From Rhipidocladum racemiflorum (Eukaryota > Streptophyta > Magnoliopsida > Poales > Poaceae), in the NCBI GenBank assembly GCA_036346355.1, contig CM070590.1, forward strand, positions 41,449,749-41,513,748: a stretch of 64,000 bases of DNA, in the 5' to 3' direction. The position numbers were made by a program, and so were the translations under genes. The notes below the pieces were generated by a model. The model was given only the letters and a program-made list of their open reading frames with translations. It was not told where the DNA came from and did no database searches. Shown in pieces: positions 23,523 through 36,866 of this stretch (position 1 is its first letter; the number at the start of each line of letters is the position of its first letter).

Positions 23523-24292
23523 ATGATGATGAAGAACAACTACGCCGAGCGTGAGGGAGGCTATGCCGCCGAGTTGTGGCGTATGCTTCAGTTTCTTGGA
23601 GGTTTTGAGAGGCCGCTCTACCGAGGGACTACACTCGTGCAGGCAGGACTGGTCATAGGATGGGACGTCAAGATAACAGTGTATGCCCGAGAGAAGACGA
23701 AGTTCAGTCGCCCTTTTCACTTCACCGCCAGGAGGTCCACCTTTGAGATGGGAATCCAGGTGGTGTCGCGTCGAGCAATGCAGCAGATCGCCCGCACTTA
23801 CTCCAGGGAGCTGGAAGGCACAGTGTTTCGTCACCACCCACGCCGAGACAGCAGAGCTCAACGGAAGCCGATAGAGGATGAGGATGCTACCGTCATCACT
23901 TAGCCAGATTCGTCGCCGCTCAGGAGGAGCTGATTGATGACACAGTTCAGGAGTTGAAGAAGGCTCGCGAGCAGGTTGAGGAGGAGAAGAAGCACTTGGA
24001 GAATGCCCGTGAGTACGTCGCTTATGCCGCAGAAAGGATCGCAGAGCTGGAGACCGCACTGTATGGACAGGGTCCCGATCCAGTGTTGGAGTTGGACGCC
24101 TGCACTCCGGAGGAAGAACCGTAAGAGGCGCCACTGCACTCGCGCCACACCCACAAAGAATGCCTGTGTCCAGAGCCAGAGGAGGACGCCGCGTCGTCAA
24201 CCACAGCTGCAGTTGAGGGGCATGGCGATTGTTTCGCCCCTATGCCGTCGCACCCTCCGCAAGGAGGCAGTGGAGGTTTTCTCGATGAGTGA
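23523..24292 (+). pseudogene. ORF0 of element B, one frameshift and one stop
   Basis: It starts at ATG 23523 after GACAG, as in A. The first 126 codons match ORF0 of A (AAELWRMLQ, SRRAMQQIARTYSRELE). A one-base loss near 23899 creates an early TAG. In the restored frame the coiled-coil-like half continues with strong similarity to A (LARFVAAQEELIDD, KKAREQVEEEKKHLENAREY) to an in-frame TAA at 24122. The frame then stays open to the shared GGFLDE end and TGA 24290-24292. Protein-level conservation between A and B supports past coding function. Role unknown; no known domain recognised. Confidence 0.75.
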
Positions 24293-24541
24293 ACGTAGAT
24301 TTTGAGGTAGAGACTCCTTCGTCGAGTCGCGTTATAGAATAAAGATTTACCTTAGAGTCGATTTGCTGGGTGTGCAGTATGTGTTGCAGGCCTTTAGGCA
24401 TTGTAAGCAACCATACCAAGTTATTATTATTAATAATAATAAAGTTGGACTTTGAGTTACACCTTTTCCCCGCATAAGTTTTCCCTAGTACTTGCCTATT
24501 CTTATTCCCTCTCATCTCTAAAACCTTGGAGCAATCGACAG

Positions 24542-25640
24542 ATGGTGAACACCCGCGGAAACCTTGGAGGCAATGGAAGTGGTTCTCGCCCAGATGGGAA
24601 CCCCAATGATGGTGCACCAGCACCGCCAGTTGATATGCAGAATTTTGGAGCTTTTCTTGCTGCTCGGACTCAGTTGATGCATGCCATGATGCAACAGATG
24701 CAGCACGTCACTGTTCAGGCCACTGCAAATCAAGTCAACCAGGGACAACGCTAGAATACAAGACTGTCAGAGTTCATGAGGACTCATCCACCCACTTTCT
24801 CCGGGAATGCTAACCCGTTGGAAGCCGATGACTGGTTAAGGTCGATTGAGAGGAAGCTACACATTGCTCAATGCATGGGAAACGAGAAGGTACTCTATGC
24901 TTCTCATCAGTTGGAAGGAACAGCCGCTGAATGGTGGGAGAACTTCTGCGCTACGCAGGAGAATCCTCAGGACATCACTTGGGAGGAGTTTACAGCTGCA
25001 TTCGCCAGTATCATGTGCCAGAAGGAATTATGGACCTCAAGAAGGAGGAGTTCAGAGCACTGAAGCAGGGTAATCAGCCGGTGGCCGAATACCTGAACAA
25101 GTTCACACAGCTTGCACGCTACACACCTGAAGATGTAGCGACAGATAAAGCCAGACAGTCTCGTTTCATGAAGGGACTTAACTCAGGACTGCAGGTGGGA
25201 CTGATCACCCACACCTTTCCAAATTTCCAGGAGCTTGTGAATAAGGCGCTTATTCTTGAGGACAAGCGCAAGGAACTGGATGAGAACAGGAAACGCAGGA
25301 TGCAACAAAGAGGATCGCGTCAGGAGCACAAAGAACGCTTGAGGGTTGCGCCAAATCAGTTTTTCAGATTCCACCGCAGAATACTACAAGGACACCGTCA
25401 CGGCACCAAGAACCGTTAATCGAGACTATCAGCATCTCAGACCAGCCGTAAACGCTACTTCAGTGCAAATAACAGGGGACGTGAGACGCCGCTAGAATCG
25501 GGCAGAACGAGCCAGGACACTTTGCCAACAGTTGTCCTAAGAAGACAGCAGGAGTGACCCCAGTCCGCTTCAATCTGGGATCCACACCAGCCAGAACGCC
25601 AGCACAGCCAGGAGCAACACCCCAGACTGTGGTGAGACGC
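24542..25640 (+). pseudogene. gag: gag of element B
   Basis: It starts at ATG 24542 (MVNTRGNLGGNGSG) directly after GACAG. The N-terminal region is Q/M/A-rich. An in-frame TAG at 24752 is followed in the same frame by the family block FSGNANPLEADDWLRSIERK. One base is lost near 25003, after which the reading continues in another frame with EYLNKFTQLARYTPEDVATD and a basic segment. Remnants of a zinc knuckle (NEPGHFANSCPKK, about 25506-25545) remain, but its first cysteines are gone. A TGA in the protease frame at about 25640 marks the end of this region. Family role: capsid/nucleocapsid. Confidence 0.88.
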
Positions 25641-28600
25641 TGAGTCAACCATGTCACAGCAGATGCACTGCAGAATGCCACAGACGTCGTACTGGGTAAG
25701 TTACTTGTCAACTCAGTACCTGCAACAGTTTTGTTTGACTCTGGAGCTTCGCATTCGTTTGTTTCTCAAGGTTTTGCTGCTAAAAATGATTTGGAGATTG
25801 CAAGACTTAAATGCATGCTTTTAGTTCAAACCCCTGGTTCCGAACTCCAAACGAAAGTAGGATGTTCCGGGGTGAGAATATTAATAGATGGGATAGAGTT
25901 CCTAGCGAACCTTATTATATTGGAAACCCAGACCTTAGATGTTATTTTGGGAATGGATTGGTTATCCAAGCACAAGGCCGTATTGGATTGTGGTCGAAGG
26001 ATTATTTCAGTTGAAAGCCCGTGTGGAAGAAAAGTGGAATTTCAAGCTACCGCCGTTAGAGATGGACAGTTGATGGTTAACAGTGCCAATGCAATCAGCA
26101 TAGAAGATATCTCAGTAGTGAATGAGTATCCAGATGTTTTTCCTGAAGATCTACCTGGTATGCCGCCAGACAGAGACATAGATTTTGTGATAGAGCTTGT
26201 ACCTGGTACAGCGCCAATAGCAAAGAGACCTTATCGGATGTCCACCGAAGAATTGGTAGAGATGAAGAAGCAACTTGAAGAGTTAATGGAGAAAGGATTC
26301 ATCAGACCAAGTTCGACGCCATGGGGAGCGCCAGTTTTGTTCGTTAAGAAGAAAGACGGGAGTTTCAGAATGTGCATTGACTACCGTGCACTCAATGAAG
26401 TCACCGTGAAGAATAAGTACCCGCTACCGAGGATCGATGATTTGTTTGATCAACTAAGAGGAACCGGAGTTTTCTCCAAGATTGATCTGAGATCGGGATA
26501 CCATCAGTTGAAGATCCGATCAGAGGATATTCCGAAGACCGCATTTTTGTCAAGATATGGACATTACGAGTTTACAGTTATGTCCTTTGGTCTGACGAAT
26601 GCGCCAGCATATTTCATGAATATGATGAATAAGGTTTTCATGGAGTACTTGGATAAGTTTGTCGTCGTGTTCATAGATGACATTCTCGTTTACTCCAAGT
26701 CAGTAGAAGAGCACACTGAGCATTTGAGGCTAGTTCTTGAGAAGTTGCGAGAGCAGCAGTTGTTTGCCAAGTTCAGTAAGTGTGATTTTTGGAAGGACAA
26801 GGTGGAATTACTCGGACATGTAATGACCGCAGAAGGAGTTGCTATTGATCCAAGCAAGGTAGAAGCTGTATTACATTGGGAGCAGCCGAAGACCATAACC
26901 CAGATCCGGAGTTTTCTTGGTATGGCAGGTTACTACCGCCGTTTCATTGAAGGCTTTTCAACAATTGCGAAACCTCTCACGCAATTGCTGAAAAAGGAGA
27001 AGAAGTTTGCATGGACGCCAGAGTGCGAGAAAGGTTTTCAAGAACTAAAGAAGCGATTGACCACAGCCCCGGTGTTTGTTTTACCGGACGTCAATCAGAA
27101 CTTCGATATTTATTGTGATGCATCGCGTCAAGGACTTGGATGTGTGCTGATGCAGAATGGAAAGGTCGTCGCTTATGCATCAAGGCAGTTGAGGCCGCAT
27201 GAGGAGAATTATCCGACACATGACCTAGAGCTAGCTGCCGTAGTGCATGCTTTGAAGTTGTGGCGTCACTATTTGATTGGAAACAGATGTGAAGTATACA
27301 CGGACCATAAGAGTCTTAAGTACATTTTAACCCAATCAGACATGAACATGAGACAAAGGAGATAGTTATAGTTGATCAAGGATTATAATGTGGGAATCCA
27401 TTACCATCCCAGGAAGGCCAACGTAGTTGCCGATGCTCTGAGTCGGAAGAGCCATACTGTGAACATGTTGTTAGCCACAAGCCAGGAGGAGCTATGTGAG
27501 GATTTCCAGAGAATGAGGATCGAAGTCGTACCAGAAGGAATCTTAGCCGCATTGGAAGTTAAACCTACCCTGGAAGATCAGATCCGAGAAGGACAAAAGG
27601 ATGATGACAAGGTCCACAAAATTAAGTCCGACATGGATAAAGGCAAGGCAGAGGACTTCAAGTTGGATGAGCAAGGCACGTTATGGATGAAGGATCGCAT
27701 TTGTGTGCCGGACAAGAGGGAGCTGAAGCAGCTGATCCTAGAAGAAGCCCATGACTCCAAGTATTCAATTCATCCGGGAAGTGCCAAGATGTATCAGGAT
27801 TTAAAGGAAAGATTCTGGTGGCCGAACATGAAGCGTGAAGTCGCCGAACATGTTGCGTTGTGCGACATATGCCAGAGAGTCAAGGCAATGCATCAGAGAC
27901 CAGCAGGATTGCTACAGCCGTTGAAGATACCTGAGTGGAAGTGGGAGGAAATCGGAATGGATTTCATTACCGGTTTACCCAAGACTCAAGGAGGATATGA
28001 TTCCATATGTGTTATAGTGGACCACTTGACTAAGGTTGCCCACTTTATCCCAGTGAAGACCACTTACTCGGGAGATAAGCTAGCAGAGTTGTACATGATC
28101 AGGATCGTCTGTTTGCACGGAGTGCCGAAGAGGATTGTATCGGACAGAGGTACCCAATTTACGTCAAGGTTCTGGAATAAGTTGCATGAAGCCATGGGAA
28201 CCCTTTTGAACTTCAGTATAGCATATCATCCACAGACGGATGGTCAGACCGAAAGAGTCAATCAAATTCTGGAGGATATGTTAAGAGCGTGTGCATTGGC
28301 TTATGCTACCTCTTGGGATAAAAGTCTGCCGTACGCCGAGTTCAGCTACAACAATAGTTACCAAGCAAGTTTGCAAATGTCACCATTTGAGGCACTGTAT
28401 GGTCGACCCTGTCGGACGCCATTGAACTGGAATGAGACAGGTGAACGCCGTGTCTTTGGACCTGATATTCTTCAGGAGGCCGAAGAACAGATCACCATGA
28501 TCAGGGAGAGATTGAAGATAACCCAATCACGACAGAAGAGTTATGCTGACAACCGTCGCTGAGACCTGAGTTTTGAACCAGAAGATTTTGTGTATCTCAG

Positions 28601-28997
28601 AGTTACACCGCTCAGAGGAGTTAAGAGATTCCATGCCAAAGGAAAACTCGCGCCGAGATATGTTGGACCATTCAAGGTTCTCAGCCGCAAAGGTGAAGTT
28701 GCATATCAGCTGGAGTTGCCGCAATCACTAGCGGGAATGCATGACGTGTTCCACGTGTCCCAGCTGAAGAAGTGTCTCAAAGTGCCTGAGGAGCAGACAC
28801 CGCTAGAGTCAATTGAGCTGCAAGAGGATCTGACCTACAAGGAGCATCCCGTGAAGATTTTGGACACTATGGATCGAGATACTAGGAATAAGTCAACCCG
28901 CTTCTGTAGAGTTAAGTGGAGTAACCATGAAGAAAGCGAAGCAACTTGGGAGCGCGAGGAAGATTTGAAGAAAGAATTCCCGAACCTATTTCTTTAG
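25641..28997 (+). pseudogene. pol: pol of element B: PR-RT-RH-INT-chromodomain in one frame with three stops
   Basis: Protease: DSGAS at 25737. Reverse transcriptase: LRSGYHQLKI near 26485 and catalytic FIDD at 26670-26681. RNase H: CDAS near 27117 and TDHKSL near 27300. Premature stops TAG 27363-27365 and TAG 27369-27371 lie just after RNase H, where relatives have a WLEL-like sequence. Integrase: HHCC zinc region (27750-27880), then catalytic D (27960), D (28143) and E (28251); the last two are 35 residues apart, the canonical DD35E spacing. A third stop, TGA 28560-28562, replaces an expected arginine. The frame continues to a chromodomain (about 28845-28990, TRFCRVKWSNHEESEATWER) and TAG 28995. 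The whole region keeps one frame, so only point mutations disable it. Confidence 0.95.
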
Positions 28998-29005
28998 AAA
29001 GCCCT

Positions 29006-29042
29006 GAATCTCGGGGACGAGATTCTGTTAAGGGGGGAGGTT
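29006..29042 (+). other. Hairpin and polypurine tract of B
   Basis: A perfect inverted repeat, GAATCTCG-GGGA-CGAGATTC (29006-29025), is followed by an AAGGGGGGAGG tract ending at the 3' LTR. It is identical in arrangement to A. Confidence 0.88.
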
Positions 29043-32000
29043 TGTAACACCCCAAAATTTTGCTTTTCTTAAATTCATGTGTGATTTGGCACTTTGGTGA
29101 ATTTTTGGAATTTTCTGGAATTTATTTGGAGTTTATTTGAATTTATTCTATTTTGAAATAATTAAAGAATTTAACTTTGCAAATAAAATTTTGTTGGAAA
29201 TATTTTATTTGAGTCCAAAATGTTACAAAATATTTTCCAGAATTTTTCTGGAATTTTTCTTAGTATTTTGCTATTTTTCTTGAATTAAATTAATTTCTGG
29301 AAATTATTTTTAATATTTAATAGCTGGAATTAGAAACCGAGTCGGTCACTGTTCATTCGACCGAGCCCGAGTCAGACTCGAGCTCGAGTCCGACCCGAGC
29401 CAGCTGACTCGACCGAACCGCGTTCTAACCCTAATCGCGCGGGACCATTGGATCAAGATCCAACGGCCCACGTTGAGCCGCACCGATCCGACCGGATCCG
29501 GTCCGGATCCGATCTCGCCCGCGCCATCGTGGCCGCTGATCGCGCCACGTGGACGGCTGCCCATCTTCATCTCCGCCCGAGTCCGGGTCGGACTCCTCCG
29601 CCGCGTCGCCGCCGAGTTCGGTTAGGGTTTCATGGATTTCGCGCACGTCAAGGCACTATTTAATGCCCCGTTGCCTCCCCGTTGAAGCCCTTTGCCATGC
29701 GCACCTTTTGCCCCAACTCACCGAGCCCTAGCCGCCGCCGCCTAGCCGCAATCGCTCGCCGTAGTTAGTTTAGGTCTCCGCCGCGCCTTCTTGCCGTTTG
29801 CCGCCGTCTCCGTCGTCCTCAGCCGCCGTTGAGCCCAGATCCGAGTTCCTCGCGTCAAGACGCGTTCGGGAGTGCAAGTCTTCACGCCTGAGGAGCCCCG
29901 CAACGCCGCGCCGTTGGTCGACGTCCCCAGCTCCGGCCAGCCAGCTCAGCCGCATCGTCATCGCCGACCCCTAGCTCCGTGGACCGTCGGATCTCCATCG
30001 CACGGGCCAGATCGTGCCACGTCACCCGCCGGTGAGATTACGATCCAAAACCCCAGATCCAATTTCGACCGTTGGATCTAGATCCAACGGTCCGAATCAA
30101 ACGCATTAACCCAAACGTGTGAAAGCTAGATCTAATCTGGGCCGTTGATCTTCAAATCAATGGCTGAGATCGTGCCATGCTTCCAGGAAGGCGGACCGCC
30201 GTGGTCGGGCGGGCCAAGACCCACGCTGTCGCCGGCACTGGGCCCGCATGTCAGCCGGCCACCGCAACCACACCGCGGACGCCGCATGGGGCCCGCATGT
30301 CAGCGGTCACCCCAGCCGTGCGGTGACGTCAGCGATGACGTCACCCGTGGGTCCCACCCGCCGCCAGCGGGTCCGAAGTCACCGCCGACGCTGGCCGATG
30401 ACGTCACACCCGAGGGTCCCACCTGTCAGTCTCACGTGAGCCGTGGACCGAGTCCACGGTGGACCCGAGCGAGTTGTAGACTGAGCCCGTGGATCGGCTG
30501 ACGTCAGCGGTCCAATCAGAGGCCGACACGTGTCCTTGCTGACGCAATAATTAATTTCCGAAAAAGAAAATGGTTTATTAATTCGAAATATTGATTTCAG
30601 AATTTGTTTCAAACTTCAAACGCTTATAACTTTTGCATTTTAACTCCGATTTGAGTGATTCAAATTTTTAAATTTGTATAAAATTGAGATCTACCTAATG
30701 ATGAATTTTATTTAATTTTTGGACTAAAGTTTTTCTCTGTATTATTATTTAATTGCTTATTTAAAACTTTAAATGCTTGTATCTTTTGCATTTAAACCCT
30801 GAATTTGACGATTACAGTTTCTAAAAATTTATAAAATTATGTTCTCTCTGTTCATGAACTTTATTTGGATGTTTGGACACTTTTTTGTCTACTGTTAATT
30901 TATTATTTGCTATTTGCACGCTTTACGAGTAGACGTTGAAGTGCCGGAAGGATTCGAAGGAGAGGTGTTGACTCAGGAGCCAGCTCAGGACCAAGAGCAA
31001 GTACTTTTTGAAGGCAAGTTGTGCTTTGACCATATTGATCCCACTTTGAAACCTATTTTGATTTAATTATTGCATGCTAGTTTAAATTAGAAAATGCTTT
31101 ACTTAAGTATGGGTAATTAGATAAATGCCAAATTGTTGTATGACACCTTGGTTAATTAAATATATGTGCCATGACCCTTGTCACACTAAATTGCCAACAT
31201 GGGATTTTAGACCATATAGTATACTGCTTAGACCGGCTACGTGCTCATGACATGATTTTCGACAATCAAATGTTAATATTGACTTAATGATATATTGAAC
31301 CTGTTTTGGGAAAGTATCATGTGATGTTGATGGCACGTGGTGCATGGTAATCAACTGGGGGATTTGACAAATGGCTTTTGACCGGGGCATGTGGCAAGAT
31401 TGATCAGGGTGGGCCCGTTGTGGCACCGGGAATGTTGGTTTGGTTCTTCGGGTAGTCTTGCCCTGGTCACCCTAAGGACTTAACCTTGCAAACCTTTGAA
31501 CTGAGACAAGCGTGCAACCACATGTCCATAATGGGACGGACCTAGTTGATTAAGTTACTAATAACGCACCTGTGGGACCTCAGGTTGTCAACTACACCCT
31601 TTGTGTAAGTTGTACGGGGGAGCGTACCGGAGCTGCGGCCAGGTACCCATCTAACGGTTGATTGGCCTAAACTTCGCCTTAGTTAAGGGAAGGGTTAGTG
31701 TGCAATAACCGGGGAGGACCACTTGTGCTGTTAGAAGTTTTCGAAAGACTTTGTTACGGACTCTCGCCTTTGTGGTGTTTGGCTGTATCTTGTGGGTAAA
31801 GTGCATAACCTCTGCATAGTGTACAATCTATTCGAATAGCCGTGTCCGCGGTATTGGACATCGCTCGGGAATTACAGTCAAGGGATAGACTTTCTTGAAA
31901 ATAACTTGGACTTTAAAGGCTGGGTTGGTTTAATAATGATGTTGATGGAAATGTGTATCAGGATTGGAAAAGATGTTTATTGACTTCTGGAAAAGTTATT

Positions 32001-32527
32001 TACCTTATACTTGTTTCTACTGCTTTCGAATCTACTTATGATACTTGTCAAATGCTCTTTACTGCAAATGTACCCTGAGCTATTCCTTTGTACTAAGCCA
32101 TGCATGTAGTATATTAGCCTGCATTCTGTGCATGACTTGCTGAGTACCAAGTACTCACCCTTGCTGTAACACAACACCAGTTGAAGAGGAGACTACGCCA
32201 GCTTTGGAGGAGGAGTTCCAGGAAGAACCGTCTAACTAGGGAGCGAGCCCAGTCAGTTGCCTGTGGTATACTGGATGGTGCCACGATGTTATTTCACTTT
32301 TTCCGCTGCTATTATTTCTCTTTTATTAAGTTCCGCCCTGCGAGGCGTATATTTGTAACTTGACCCTAAGGTCGAGCAACCAGTTTGATTATCTAATTAA
32401 AGTACTTTATTAGTACTGAGTGGTATGATTGTGATATTTACCAATGTTGAGACTGTGTGCACTAGCGCGTTCCTGGACTAGTGTTGAATACACAGAGGGT
32501 CCGGATTTGCAAATTCGGGTCCCGACA
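29043..32527 (+). repeat. 3' LTR of B, 3.49 kb
   Basis: It pairs with 19849-23306. TGACGTCA octamers occur at 30324-30331, 30336-30343, 30399-30406 and 30499-30506. The TATA box is at 29657-29663 and palindromes at 29445-29466 and about 30067. A 28-bp segment (5' copy near 21940) is missing near 31185. Confidence 0.95.
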
Positions 32528-32555
32528 GACATCCACTCAGCAGACAAAGAGATCA

Positions 32556-35500
32556 TGTCGGGACCCCGAATTTGCAAATCCGACTCCTCTCAGGTATTCA
32601 GCACTAGTCCAGAACGCGCTTAGTGCACAGCCTTAACATCGTATATATCACAATCATACCAAACGATACTATCAAAGTACTTTATTTAAATAATCAAAGG
32701 GTTACTCGACCTTATGGCCAAGTTACAAATATATACTGGTAAGGCTAAAACTTATTAAAAGAGAAATAACAGAATGAAAATCAAATAACTTCGTGGCGCC
32801 CATCCAAGATAAATACCACAGTAACTGACCGGGCTCAGATCCCTAAGTAGACGGTCTTCTGAAATCCTCCTCCGAAATCGGCGTAATCTCCTCTTCAATC
32901 GGTATTGTGTTGAGGCAAGGTGAGTACTTGGTACTCAAAGCAAGTCATAATGCACGCAAGCTAATATACTATATGCATGGCTTGGTACAAAGGAATAGCT
33001 CAAGGTATATTTGCAAGAAACAGCTTTTGACAAGTAATAAAAGTAGATTCGAAGCGTGAGAAATAAGTAAAGCATAAATAACTTTTCAAGAAATTTAATA
33101 AACATTTTTCCCATCCTAAACCATATTTCCATCAACTTCATTACTAAACCAACCCAACTTTTCAAATCCAAGTTATTTTCGTAAAGTCTAACCCTTGGAT
33201 CAGAATTCCCGAGCATTGTCCAAAGACTGTGGACTCCTATTTAAATAGATTCTCAACTCGCAGAGGTTATGCACTTTACCCACAAGATACGCCAAACACC
33301 ACAAAGGCGAAGTTCCTCAGAATAAAGCCTTCGGAAGCCTCAAACAACACAGTGGTCCTCTCCGCTCAGGTTCTACACCATCCCTTCCCAGCCAAGGCGG
33401 CGGAAGTATGGGACCAACACACTGTTAGATGGGTATCTGGCCACAAACCCACGATACGCCCCTCGCATAATCACACAAACGGTGTAATTGACACCTGAGG
33501 CTCCACAAGTGAGTCCTTAGCGACTTAATCAACTAGGGGCCGCCCCATTCACCCATGTGGCTGCAAGTATGACCTGGGCTTCAAAGGCTTGCAAGGTTAA
33601 GTCCTTAGAGTGACCAGGGCAAGACTACCCGAAGAACCAAATCAACATCCCTAATGCCACAACCGGCCCACCTGATTACTCTTGCCACATGCCCCACAAA
33701 ATTGCTTATCAAACCCCGCTTGATTACCATGCACCACGTGCCATCAACATCACATGATACTTTTCCAAACAGGTTCAATATATCATTAAGTCAATATTAG
33801 CATTTGATTATCCAAAATCATGTCATGAGCACGTGAAAGGTGTCTAAGCAAAGATACTACAACGATCTAAACCCATGTTGGCAATTTAATAATGTCCAAC
33901 TAGTAAACCACAACTAGGTGACAAAGGGTCATGGCACTTACTTAAGTAATCAAGGTGTCATATAGCAAATTGGTATTTATCTAACCCCATGTTTAAACAA
34001 AGTATCTTTCTAATTGAACTAGCATGCAATAGTTTAAATCAAAAATAGATTTCGGAAATAGGATCAATATGGTCAAAGCACAACTTGCCTTCAAAAAGTA
34101 CTTGTTCTTGGTCTTGAGTTGATCCTGAGTCAACACTTCTCCTCGAATCCTTCCCAAGACTTCAACGCCTACTCGTAAAGCGTGCAAATAGCAAATACCC
34201 AATAAAACAATAGGCAAAAACATCCTAAACTCCAAATAAAATCCATAAACAGAGAGAACGTAATTTTCTGGATTTTTAGAAACTGAATCACAAATTTGGA
34301 GTTAAAATGCAAAAGTTATGATTTATTAAAGTTTAAATAATCAATTAAATAATATTACAGAGAAAAACTTTAGTCCAAAAATTAAATAAAATTCATATTT
34401 AGGTAGATCTCAATTTTATGCAAATTTAGAAATTTGAATCACTCAAATCGAGTTGAAACGCAAAAGTTATAAGCGCTTGAAGTTTGAATCTAAATTTGAA
34501 ATCATTATTCGAATTAATAAATCATTTTCTTTTTTCGAAATTAATTATTGCGCCAAAGATGGACACGTGGCATCCTGTGATTGGTCCACAGAACTGGCCG
34601 ACGTTAGCACCGATCGCAGCTATGATGACGCCGATGACGCCATCATGCCACGTGGTACGCGCGCCGCCACGTGTCTCGGCCCATGGATCGAGTCCACGTG
34701 ACACCGCTACCACGGTGACGCGCGGCTCAGCAGCTGACAGAGGTCGACACGCCGGGTCCCACCCACAAGGTCACGCGGCACGGTGAGGTCTTCGGCGAGA
34801 CATCGACACGCGGGCCCGTGATGTCGCTGACACGCACCACGCTTCAGCTCGCACGCTGGCCCGGCCTACTGCTGACTAACGCACAGCGGCGCGCCACGCG
34901 GGCATGATCACGCCGCTCGATCTAGATCGGACGGTCTAGATCTACCCTAAGTTAACGCAGCTTTCAGCACGAGGCGATCATAGGTCAGCCTGATCTTGAT
35001 CCAACTGGCCCAGATCCGACCGGTTTTCCAAAGTCTCGGGAAATGTGGACTCACCGTGGATCGTCCGATGAAGATCCAACGGTGCACTGAGCTCGTGGAC
35101 GAGATGGAGTCACGCAGGCTGGGTGCTGCTTCACGCCAGGAAGATGACCACTGCCTGCCACATGCTTCTCCGCTAGATCGAGATGTCCCGCAGCGCTTTG
35201 TCTTGGGGGTTCCGAACCCGGCTTCAACACGGCGGACAAGGGCTATCTGCCGGAGAAGACGAGGAAACCGTGAGCGGCTCGTCAACTTCTTCGGCGAGCA
35301 CCCTGCACGGCTTGGCGCGGCTTGAGCTCTATTAGCTAGGGCAACCGGCGCATGGGCGAGGGCAACCTCGGGCCGGCCTGGCCTTAAATAGCCTCCCGGA
35401 GGCGGCTCAGGGCGGAACCCTAGTCGAACACGGCGCGCTCCGAGCCTCGATTCGGCGAGAGGACGACGACTGATGCCGCTCCACGTGTCCCGCATCGAAC

Positions 35501-35960
35501 GGCCCACGCCAAGACACGCGACGCTGCTCCACCAGCGCGGGGCCGCTGGATCAAGATCCAACGATTATGGCTAGGGTTAGGGTTGGGTTTGGCGACGCTG
35601 TCGACCGAATCAAGTGGTCTGGGTCGGTTCGGTCGGACTCGAGTCCCACTGACCCGATGAACAAGTACAAACCCAAGCGATTTTAATATTCAAAATAATC
35701 CCCAGAATTCATTTAATTCATTAAAATAGCAAAAGTCTCGAAAATCTAAAATTGGAAAATATTTTGGATCATTTTGGACTCAAATAAAATATTTCCAACA
35801 AAATTTTATTTGCAAAATTAAACTCTTTAATTATTTCAAAATGGAATAAATTCAAATAAATTCCAAATAAATCCAAATAAATTCCAGAAAATTCCAAAAA
35901 TTCACCAAAGTGCCAAATCACACATGAATTTAAGAAAAGCAAAATTTTGGGGTGTTACAG
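32556..35960 (-). mobile_element. Solo LTR C of the A/B chromovirus family, 3.41 kb
   Basis: Minus-strand LTR with start TGTAACACCCC at 35960 and end CCCGACA at 32556. GATCA flanks both sides (32551-32555, 35961-35965), a perfect target duplication. There is no internal domain. It is closer to the A LTR than to B in its AT-rich regions. The TATA equivalent is at 35384-35390. The donor-like AAG|GCAAGT lies on the minus strand near 34090. It inserted into D only 23 bp from B's right end. Confidence 0.95.
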
Positions 35961-36500
35961 ATCACAATTATCAATTTGAAACAACAAATTATATCTAACC
36001 ATCATGACCCGCTAAGCACAAACAAAGGGTCATGGTCTTCGAACAACTATCAATCCTTAACATCAAGAGATCATAACAACCACAACAAAGTTATTACATG
36101 AACTCAACTAGTTGCCAAAGTAATCAAATTAACATCTAAGTTCCTTAGAGTACCTAAAACATAAAATAACAAGCGTGAGTCCAAGACTCAGCAAAGTGCA
36201 TAATAAAACAATAACATAAACAATTAACACATTCAGAACCATAATATGACAATCTTTCTTTAATTAAAGTTAACATTTAAACAAAACAGTAGTACCACAT
36301 TCACCTCATTAAACCCCTTAGTAACTCACTCAGCTCTTACACGTACCTCTTTAGACAATCTTGGGGAGAGTCCACGACTCTATCCCAAACCTGAACACTC
36401 ACACAACTCAACAATTCGATATACAATGCAATGGACTGAGTCCGCGACTCAATTCCCAACCTGTGCATTCACAACAGCTCATAATTCAACAAAACCTCAT

Positions 36501-36534
36501 TATGCAATGCAATCCAATGCAATGCAATGCAATG
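36501..36534 (-). repeat. GCATT pentamer run in D
   Basis: This is an ATGCA/GCATT-type array, the counterpart of the shorter run in X-family LTRs. Confidence 0.6.
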
Positions 36535-36659
36535 ATCTATGTATGCTCATATGCACCTTTTGTAGCCTATACCGGTATAATGAGTGCACGCCCGTCTACG
36601 TGCACCCTCTCATTCCCTTCCATCCCATGGAGGGGTCTACTCTTAATGACCCCTAGTGG

Positions 36660-36866
36660 CTCTCCGGATTAGTCATAACTTTCTCACCGACCTCACCGGA
36701 TTAGTTATGACTTTCTCACCGACCTGGCCCTTGTCCCATAAAGGACATAAATGCAACTGATGCAACGATAGACTACGAGGGAGGACTTCCTCGTGGCGCT
36801 CCAGATTATTCATAACTTTCTCACCGACCTCACCGGATTAGTTATGACTTTCTCACCGACCTGGCC
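36660..36866 (-). repeat. Duplicated GGTCGGTGAGAAAGT-type block in D
   Basis: The paired motif (GGTCGGTGAGAAAGTTATGACT type, with a second half-copy) occurs at about 36660-36727 and again at about 36800-36866. X-family LTRs carry it once, so this is a local duplication of roughly 140 bp. Confidence 0.7.

Larger units (their letters stand above)
19849..32527 (+). mobile_element. Element B: complete Tekay/Del-like chromovirus with ORF0, 12.68 kb
   Basis: It has two LTRs (3458 and 3485 bp), a primer site, ORF0, gag, pol with C-terminal chromodomain, and a polypurine tract. GACAT lies at both ends (19844-19848 and 32528-32532). In the first ~430 aligned bases of the two LTRs I counted about 13 mismatches, so the insertion is fairly recent but not new. 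ORF0, gag and pol all carry disabling lesions. It inserted into solo LTR D. Confidence 0.96.

Noticed and set aside
23316..24200. 294-codon minus-strand frame across ORF0 of B
   Set aside because: It lies antisense to ORF0, whose sense protein is conserved in A. No equivalent long antisense frame is seen in A, so I treat it as a shadow.
36501..36534. Possible CRISPR-like or functional tandem array
   Set aside because: It is a simple pentamer microsatellite. There are no spacers and the organism is a plant.
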